This document shows positions 56,521 to 64,000 of a DNA stretch of 64,000 nt, one piece after another. Positions within the stretch are counted from its first letter, which is position 1, and the number at the start of each line of letters is the position of its first letter. Position numbers and translations under genes: made by a program. This DNA is from Mixophyes australis (lineage: Eukaryota > Chordata > Amphibia > Anura > Limnodynastidae), in contig JAVHZZ010000011.1 of the NCBI GenBank assembly GCA_036250195.1, forward strand, positions 54,622,811 through 54,686,810, in the 5' to 3' direction. The notes under the pieces are model-generated. The model saw only the letters and a list, made by a program, of their open reading frames with translations, did no database searches and was not told where the DNA came from.

Positions 56521-58990
56521 TATTGCATTAGTGTATATGCTCCCACGATCATGTTTTATTGCACCAAAGCACATCGTAGCATTTCATTTAATTTTATAAG
56601 CGGACTAAATATCTCTGTAAATGATGGAACAATGTCGGGCAAATTCTGAAGTGTGTATGCACTCACGAACAGCAGTGTAGGCTAATCTCTATAGAATTTA
56701 AAGAGTCACAATCTTTTCTGCAGTTGGTTATGGCAGATGAAGAGCACAGATCTAAACGTAAATTGTGTAAAATCATGCAAGTGTGTATGCATGAATCAGC
56801 ATGCTTTTAGTCATTGGTCCTGAAATATTGGGAGAAATTTTCTGTAGTCTGTACCTAGCTTTAGACTAGCTCTATAGGTTGTCGAAGTCAAATAATTAAA
56901 TATGATCATTTCAAATTAATATCTGTCAATCTGATTGTCTATGTGTGAAAATATGCAAATAGCACGCTACGGCGTGGAGGAGCGTAATTAACCACAACAC
57001 GTGCATCACTTATACACACATTTACATAAACACATACACTTGTAATTAGTTCATATAAAAAATAGTTGCAACACATAGTTATTTGTAATGAAATGTAGCA
57101 GGATTTATAATTAAATATTATAATGTTATATACACTTTAGTGAGCTCTAAGGTTCAGGACACAGGAAACATATGATATATATCATGTCTGGTATCATTCT
57201 AATCCCCTATTTATCCTCAGACGTCCGGTTCAATCGCCTAAAGGATCGCACCTTGCGTATACTATATGGATTATAGGGAATAAATGATCTGGATGGTATT
57301 GTGTGTGTAATGTAAAATGAGTAACTTTTCACCTGGGCAAATCCATGTTGCATTAGTGGGAGAGCCAAATTTAAAATGTAGGGACAGATTTATAGTTGGG
57401 ACAGGGCATGTTCTAGATCAACTTTAAATTTCAGTGTAAAAATAAAGCTATCAAGTATTTGTATGCTACATGAAAAAACAGCCAGTATTTTCCTTATGTG
57501 TAGAATGATAAACTAATTTGCACCCCTTGCAATGTAACATGGGTTTGTCCAGGAGAAAACATATTAATTTTTTGCCGTACTTTCCTTATTGAATCAGGCC
57601 TAGAATGTTTTTAGATCAAATGTACATTATGACAAATGCAAATTTTCACTAATTTTCACTCATCTGCATATGAAACTCATACCACACATTGCATTGTCTA
57701 ACAATTAAATTGACTTTTATGATGATAAAAATTAGTAAACACTTATTTAATATCAAAGATGAAACAAAGCTATAAATGAGTCAGCTATAATGTTTTGCAA
57801 TCATCCAACACTACATACAGTACAAATTTTTTGTATGTGGCTATTGCTGGTGTCAAAAAAATCATCAACCTTTAGGTTTTCTATATATATTTATGTTTTT
57901 ATTTTTCACTCATGATAGTTCCAGTTTACATTTACAAAGCCTATGACATTTTTATTGTCTTAAAACATCTGGTTCACTTCATATTGCAAAACTATCAAAT
58001 TCTATACCGCCACTTCTAAATGTCCACTTCAACCACTGTGTAGATTAGATGTTAATGGTGCGTTCTAAGAAATGTATTTATATCATGTGCTTACCTCTCA
58101 TCTTTTGTATTATGTATATAAGCTCAACAGTAAAAGGTTCAGCGGCTGCTATTCCTAATATACTCTATCTAAGAGGTCAGTGTGTTTATTCAAAAACTAC
58201 ATACACCACATATATAATGATTATAACTGTTTAGTTATAATGATCCACACATACATAACATTATGCTGATTGTTGACAGATCAAAATGGTCATCTATTTA
58301 CCCAATGCCTACACCCATAGACACTATACAGCTGTACTACCAGTTTTATCTGCCTGCAAGTCACATTAGGGTGTTCAAAGGGAATGAGTCATTCTGATTA
58401 CTCACAGCAGACCCAGTAATTTGACTTATTCGCTGAAAAACTTGATTTGTGAACAGTACACATGTGGTTTACCAAACATGGGGAAGGTAAGACGTTTGTG
58501 TGCGACTGTTGTGGTCTCCTCACCCAGGATGAGTTTGGACCAGTGGAGTTCGTAGTGAGGTACACATAGTTTCCCCATAATCGTCCCTTAGGATCTGGCA
58601 AGTACCTGGGATGTAGGGAATGGATTTTCTGGTGTGTTCAGCCCTTTCCTTACAGCACCTGTTATACCTTCTGGTCTGCATCAACTCAGAATTCTAAGAC
58701 ACGTACTGTAGTAACTATTCTCTATTCTCTAGTAAGGCTTTGCAGTGATTATTTGTACTAGCATTGCTACAAGAGATATTTACTATTTTGCATTGCCTTA
58801 GACTGTGCAAACTTGCACCAGAATATTTTCAGTGTCTTTGTTCGTATTTTGCATTGCCTCAAACTACTTAAAGTGACCATATGCACCATGTGTAGCAGCA
58901 GTTCTTTTCTGACAGAAGGAGTATCTTCAGGGATGGCAATGCCCACATCTACAGAGAACATGTGGTATTTTATGAACATGAAATTTTATG
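56521..58990. other. Unassigned AT-rich sequence, with a MITE half near 57400-57601
   Basis: At 57445-57601, AGCTATCAAGTATTTGTATG, CACCCCTTGCAATGTAACATG and TTATTGAATCAGGCC match the right half of the MITE at 27773. Otherwise no gene or repeat is recognised. Confidence 0.45.
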
Positions 58991-58999
58991 CTATCCATA

Positions 59000-60032
59000 T
59001 GTAACCCCCTGTCACTGTGTGTAGTGTGGGGTGCAAAGGGTACACAGTGCACCTCCTTCTCAAGCCCTGGCTAGCTGATGGGCATGGGTGTAAATGATCA
59101 GGGGGTCCCTGCACATGCAGGTGTTTCTTTGTAGTTAGTGGGACACAGGTAATGTCACTTTGGTGCAGTGTAATAGAAGTCACAATAATTTGGGCGCCAG
59201 ACCATCTCTATAACAAACTCAACTCTTTATTTACACTCTTCCTCCAGCACGATAATCATAATGGTTGCAGCAATAAAGAAATATATGTACAGCTCCTTAC
59301 TCTCTCCAGCACAGTTCTTAATGAGCAATACGAATATGGTTGCAAATATATCTCATTACTCCTCCTGCACAGTTCTTAATGTTATCCAGATGTTAAATAA
59401 CATAATTTACATGTCTCTTGCACTCCATACTCACTGCAGATCACCCTTTCTGCAGGGGCACATGCATGGATGCTAATAGGCAGGCAGCCTCTCCTCCATG
59501 CAGCTCTGACACACGCTGTGTACCTCTCAACTGCAGCTCATCCCTCCTCTGCGGGGATAATGTCTCCTGTGCTCTGACTCGTCACTCTGTGTACTCTCAG
59601 CCTCAGGATCTGACACTACAGCTACCATGCCTCTTGTAGCAGCCCTCACTCCAGGGCCTCTTCCATGCGAAGTGTCACCCTCTTCCTTGGGTTCTCTATA
59701 GTGGCATGGAGTTCTCCCCCTCATCCAGGGCACACATTCCTTGCCCTGGCTCAGTCACCACGCTCAGACAGCCAGGCAATGCTGGGGGAGCCTGGGAGCT
59801 TCCACCCCAGGTCCCCAGCTACAACTCTCCTCTTCTCTCTCCCTTCTCAGTTCCTATCCCCCTTGCTGACAGCCCCTCCTTCCTCTCCCTCAGTCTCCAG
59901 GCTGGGCTGGGTTATCCCCATGGTAACCTGTTTATGTAACTTTTCATAAACTATTAGCTTACCCTCTAGGTGACCCCTCCTGAATTCACTGAGGTAAAGG
60001 TTTAACTAAAACACCACTAGGGGGGTGTTACA
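59000..60032 (-). repeat. 3' LTR of the short LTR element
   Basis: 1033 bp, same length and sequence as 60920-61952 by line-by-line comparison. C/T-rich in 59440-59930 on the plus strand. Frames inside it are repeated exactly in the other LTR and are not genes. Confidence 0.95.
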
Positions 60033-60919
60033 TTCTCCCCCGATTAGCTGGGCACCCTAAACTACACCTAATGGGGCTGCCTAGCTAATCTCACTCACAC
60101 CTAACTCACATATGACCACACACATGTAAACTTTTCTACATCACTATTGCATTAAACATCACAGTGTAAAGTGAATACATACATAGCAATACAATGGCAG
60201 TATCAATATAAAACACATTTCACATTGCATACCCCACAACACCCCCGATGGATGTAAACATGTGAGTCACAGGTGTCCTGTTTTCTTTCAATGTACATTT
60301 AAATATGGCTTTATGCCAAAGCAATGTAGCACCTGCCCATGCCTGCCCATGTCTCCCCCCTCCTGGGTCAAAAAGAGACAGGTGGCTCTCGTGGGCCCCT
60401 CCCAACAAATACATCTCCCCCAAGTCACATATCAGCAATATATGCAGGGGTGGCATTTGACCAGCGGGGTTGCCTTCCCCCCTTTCTCTCCAACGTGGAC
60501 GATCTGCCTTTCTTTGCTCCCCCTAATCCTCCGGAAGGGCAATATACAGACGTCACATTGCACAATCTGCCTCTCTTTGCTTCCCCAAATCCTCAGGAAA
60601 GGCAATATACAGACTGCATTATAATTACACCTCACACGTTGAACCTTTTCTTCTTTTGCTTCCCACTCAGCTGGGTTAAGTGGCACTACAAATCTCAGCA
60701 ACAAGCACACTGCTGCTCCATATACTGTCCCGGACAGAACTACTCAGCAAACAACTTGCTTTACCTCCTCATTACCCTTGGTCTCTGTTGGGCACCTAGA
60801 GACGGTCAGACATGGTGTCCCAAGGGTGTTACTCCGGCTGGGCACACTGCACTCAGTCCCTGTGTCCTGCAAGCACTTTCTCCATCTGTTGTGCTTGAGC
60901 CCCACGTTGGGCGCCATTA
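60033..60919 (-). other. Interior of the short LTR element
   Basis: There is no gag or pol. A 92-codon minus frame (60432-60710) contains two copies of a 20-residue segment (ILPF.RI.GSKERQIV), from a duplication of about 60 bp around 60495-60615. Probably it is non-coding RNA sequence kept for packaging or priming (inference). Confidence 0.6.
60900..60919 (-). promoter_or_regulatory. Primer-binding site, lysine tRNA type
   Basis: The plus strand GCCCCACGTTGGGCGCCA is the complement of TGGCGCCCAACGTGGGGC, the classical site for lysine-tRNA primers. It lies two bases inside the 5' LTR. Confidence 0.85.
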
Positions 60920-61952
60920 TGTAACCCCCTGTCACTGTGTGTAGTGTGGGGTGCAAAGGGTACACAGTGCACCTCCTTCTCAAGCCCTGGCTAGCTGATG
61001 GGCATGGGTGTAAATGATCAGGGGGTCCCTGCACATGCAGGTGTTTCTTTGTAGTTAGTGGGACACAGGTAATGTCACTTTGGTGCAGTGTAATAGAAGT
61101 CACAATAATTTGGGCGCCAGACCATCTCTATAACAAACTCAACTCTTTATTTACACTCTTCCTCCAGCACGATAATCATAATGGTTGCAGCAATAAAGAA
61201 ATATATGTACAGCTCCTTACTCTCTCCAGCACAGTTCTTAATGAGCAATACGAATATGGTTGCAAATATATCTCATTACTCCTCCTGCACAGTTCTTAAT
61301 GTTATCCAGATGTTAAATAACATAATTTACATGTCTCTTGCACTCCATACTCACTGCAGATCACCCTTTCTGCAGGGGCACATGCATGGATGCTAATAGG
61401 CAGGCAGCCTCTCCTCCATGCAGCTCTGACACACGCTGTGTACCTCTCAACTGCAGCTCATCCCTCCTCTGCGGGGATAATGTCTCCTGTGCTCTGACTC
61501 GTCACTCTGTGTACTCTCAGCCTCAGGATCTGACACTACAGCTACCATGCCTCTTGTAGCAGCCCTCACTCCAGGGCCTCTTCCATGCGAAGTGTCACCC
61601 TCTTCCTTGGGTTCTCTATAGTGGCATGGAGTTCTCCCCCTCATCCAGGGCACACATTCCTTGCCCTGGCTCAGTCACCACGCTCAGACAGCCAGGCAAT
61701 GCTGGGGGAGCCTGGGAGCTTCCACCCCAGGTCCCCAGCTACAACTCTCCTCTTCTCTCTCCCTTCTCAGTTCCTATCCCCCTTGCTGACAGCCCCTCCT
61801 TCCTCTCCCTCAGTCTCCAGGCTGGGCTGGGTTATCCCCATGGTAACCTGTTTATGTAACTTTTCATAAACTATTAGCTTACCCTCTAGGTGACCCCTCC
61901 TGAATTCACTGAGGTAAAGGTTTAACTAAAACACCACTAGGGGGGTGTTACA
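60920..61952 (-). repeat. 5' LTR of the short LTR element
   Basis: Identical to 59000-60032 as far as I can compare. CATA follows its outer end. Confidence 0.95.
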
Positions 61953-61956
61953 CATA

Positions 61957-62060
61957 TGTTATGGCCTTCTCAGGCTCCAGATCAAAAACCAATTGGACAT
62001 TTATGAGATATTCTGGAACAATAATTTCCTGCCACTATCAATCAGAATTTTAATGGAGTG
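61957..62060 (+). pseudogene. Possible Tc1/mariner transposase end, decayed
   Basis: The plus strand reads APDQKPIGHL, a stop, then DILE, close to the PDLNPIEHLWDILE motif near the C-terminus of Tc1-type transposases. The short LTR element appears to have inserted about 40 bp upstream of this motif. Only this motif supports the call. Confidence 0.5.
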
Positions 62061-62379
62061 ATTTCCTTGTAAAAAAAAGATGCTGCAACCTTCCTGCCCA
62101 AATCCAGACATTGATATACTCAATGCCACAGTATATACAGATTAATTTATTTTATTTGGTGAAAGCACTCACAGGACTGAGTCTTTAAAATTGTGATGTG
62201 TTTTCTAGTGGCTATCCCATTCTGAGAGACTCTGAAAGATACTTCCCTGTGTACACTCATGGCCTTATATAGAGTTGGATGCAATTCACGCTTACAACGT
62301 TAGTGACAAGTGAGGCTTTTAGGAAGAACGCACTTAAAGGGCGACAGGGTTTGTAATAAGCTAAACACTTACCTTAAGG
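62061..62379. other. Unassigned sequence
   Basis: No gene or repeat is recognised. Confidence 0.4.
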
Positions 62380-64000
62380 GGTTAACATGGGGTGTGGACC
62401 GACCAATGGTTGCTTCCGTGGGAGGGACTTTGATTGAATTTAGCAGGCTGTACTTCCTGCTCTGCCTCACTTGCAGCACGAGATCCAGTGGGAGAGACTG
62501 CAGCAGAAGAAGCAGATAAGTACCTTGCCTGCTGATTAAAATTCTTGCCTTTTTTTTTCTTATAACTGTTATCTGCATTTCTGTTTTCCTTTGCCTCCAA
62601 CCCCTTTGTTTTTAATTTTGATTTCTCCCTTTCCTTCTCTGGTTCATCTCTTTTCACCCCCCTCCCCCTCCCCTTCATTCCCTCCTGTGCCTAGCGCTTT
62701 TATCTTGTGTACCCCCTGGTTTTTTTGGGCCTGTTCCTTGCTTCCCTTCCATCATGCCCCGTCCCAAGAGAGTCACCTCCCGCCCTGCCCACCTTAGGTC
62801 TCCCCCCCCGCGAGTTCCGCCCGCCATTTTGTATCCCCCTCATCAGCCCCCTCTCCTGCGGCGGTGCCTAGGCGCATCACGCCAGCATCCCTGGCACCCA
62901 GGACCCGAGCTCAATACATTACCCCGCCGGGACAGATTGCTCCAGGCCGCAGTGTCCGGCGGGGTCAGGCAGTGCATGCGGAGGCATTGCCTGTCTCGCG
63001 CATGCGCAGGTCACGGCTGGCTCTGCAGAAAGGTCTCTCAGCGTGGGGATGTTAGCGGGAAATGGCGACGGCGGGTCTCCGGCGGCTCCCATCTCGTACA
63101 CAGGGCACCAGGCTGTCAGCACTCCCCCTCCTGTGGCTAGCACGGGGGGGAAGCATAAGTTCCACAAGCCCACCAGGGATTTCTCAAGGGCAAGATAATT
63201 TTAGACAATGCCCCATTACCCCCCCTCCCCCATTGTGTCTCGGGGGGGCAGGTCACAGTATCTTAACCCCCCCCTGCACCACATCAGCTTTAATTTCCGC
63301 AAAGCCCCCTTTTGCCCCACATTAGTAGGGGCTCAGCATGGGGGGCCCAGTATGGGGATAGGGCATAGGGGGGTGGTCAGTTTATTGGGCCAGTTCACTT
63401 CACAGAGAGATACCCTGCACTATGCAGGGGCAGACACATTTAATAGCGGGGTCACAAGCGATTTTGAGGTCAGCAGCGAGGCTCCGGTGTGGCCCCCTCT
63501 GTACCGGCAACGTCTGTCGCCAGCGGCGGATCGGTCATTTATGCCACGATGGGTTAGTTCCCCGGATAACTTGGCAAGGGATCTCGGCTATAGGGGTTTC
63601 GGCGGCAGGTCGGATAACCTGATAGTTGATTATCACCATACTAGCGTCGGTGATCGTGGGTGGGGGGGGCCCTGCCATCGCTGGAGCAGGTTATATCGGG
63701 TGACCACGTCCGGGATCGGGTACATTCACGATATGATAGCCACTACCAGCGTCAGCGGGAAGAGTTTACAGCGTATCTGAGTCCAGGCCGTTATTCTGAA
63801 TCGAGCCGGGAGTACGGCGGCATAGACATTGGCGTGGCGCTTGGATTATCTCCCTCGGTCACATCTCACCATCCCCTTTTCTGTTGCAGAGCCGGTGGTT
63901 CCGGGTCAGGAAACGTACGGAGAGAGCGGGAGCCATTCGAGGCCTGAGCCGGGTGAGAAGCGGCCTGCAAGGGCTAACGAGGTTTTCTACACCGGTCACG
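62380..64000 (+). other. GC-rich stretch with unidentified reading frames
   Basis: Composition changes sharply to GC- and CpG-rich. A C/T-rich leader (62580-62750) precedes a first ATG at 62754 with a basic, proline-rich start (MPRPKRVTSRPAHLRSPPPR). Overlapping frames then alternate (62864-63055, 63062-63325, 63208-63780, 63660-63947), so the coding sequence, if any, is frameshifted or spliced. Arg/Ser/Tyr-rich phrases (RDRVHSRYDSHYQRQREEF) are seen. It could be the 5' part of a gag-like gene of a tyrosine-recombinase retroelement (DIRS/Ngaro) or a host promoter and first exon. I cannot decide, and the right end is cut by the window. Confidence 0.35.

Larger units (their letters stand above)
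59000..61952 (-). mobile_element. Short non-autonomous LTR element with identical LTRs
   Basis: Two 1033-bp direct repeats (59000-60032, 60920-61952) read the same at every position I compared. They start TGTAACCCCCTGTCACTG and end GGGGGGTGTTACA on the plus strand. CATA flanks both sides (58996-58999, 61953-61956). On the minus strand the 5' LTR is followed after two bases by TGGCGCCCAACGTGGGGC, a full 18-base match to the primer-binding site for lysine tRNA (Lys1,2 type). The 3' LTR is preceded by the purine tract CGGGGGAGAA. The interior is only 887 bp and has no polymerase. It must have been moved by enzymes of another element, very recently. Confidence 0.95.

Noticed and set aside
59152..61869. 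Duplicate sets of frames (75, 71, 73, 94, 77 codons) as paralogous genes
   Set aside because: They are the same LTR sequence seen twice.

Overview
This window is eukaryotic, vertebrate, non-coding repeat DNA, most probably from an amphibian (frog). There are no operons, no ribosome-binding sites and no rRNA or intact tRNA genes. What there is instead are DNA transposons, LTR elements, LINE and SINE pieces, microsatellites and spliced genes that belong to mobile elements. The frog assignment rests on recalled similarity of several short inverted-repeat elements (for example those at 8069, 13560 and 49678) to families common in frog genomes; no search was run. I see no ordinary host gene, with the possible exception of an unidentified GC-rich stretch at the right edge.

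Layout. 1-11029: remains of one copy of a large terminal-inverted-repeat (TIR) element, broken up by three hAT-type insertions (1-1956, 3476-5147, 6212-10125), each carrying its own tandem-repeat array. 11030-17190: LINE debris, a frog-type MITE split by a solo LTR (13665-14803) and a 400-bp MITE. 17190-46586: a three-level nest. A Ty3/gypsy element on the minus strand (17195-46581, target duplication CATAG) was split by an endogenous retrovirus, also minus strand (19165-45215, duplication GGTT). The retrovirus was in turn split by a 17.8-kb TIR element (23604-41405, flanking repeat AGTT). 46587-51794: LTR and LINE fragments, a hAT MITE and a solo LTR. 51795-55300: a hAT element with part of its transposase. 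55309-58999: mostly unassigned. 59000-61952: a short non-autonomous LTR element with two LTRs that look identical base for base. 62380-64000: GC-rich sequence with unidentified reading frames.

Most interesting object: the 17.8-kb TIR element. It has 41-bp perfect TIRs and two divergently transcribed genes of three coding exons each. Conceptual splicing joins all exons in frame with no stop (256 and 410 aa). Both products have a Myb/SANT-like DNA-binding region followed by a low-complexity and helical tail. No transposase is visible. The element also holds a 2-kb array of about 48 units of 41-42 bp built on a palindromic CCGGAAT core. A related array lies in the second copy at 5430-6066. My inference is that the two proteins, or one of them, act on the element's own repeats or ends, with the transposase supplied elsewhere. 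This is a hypothesis from layout only.
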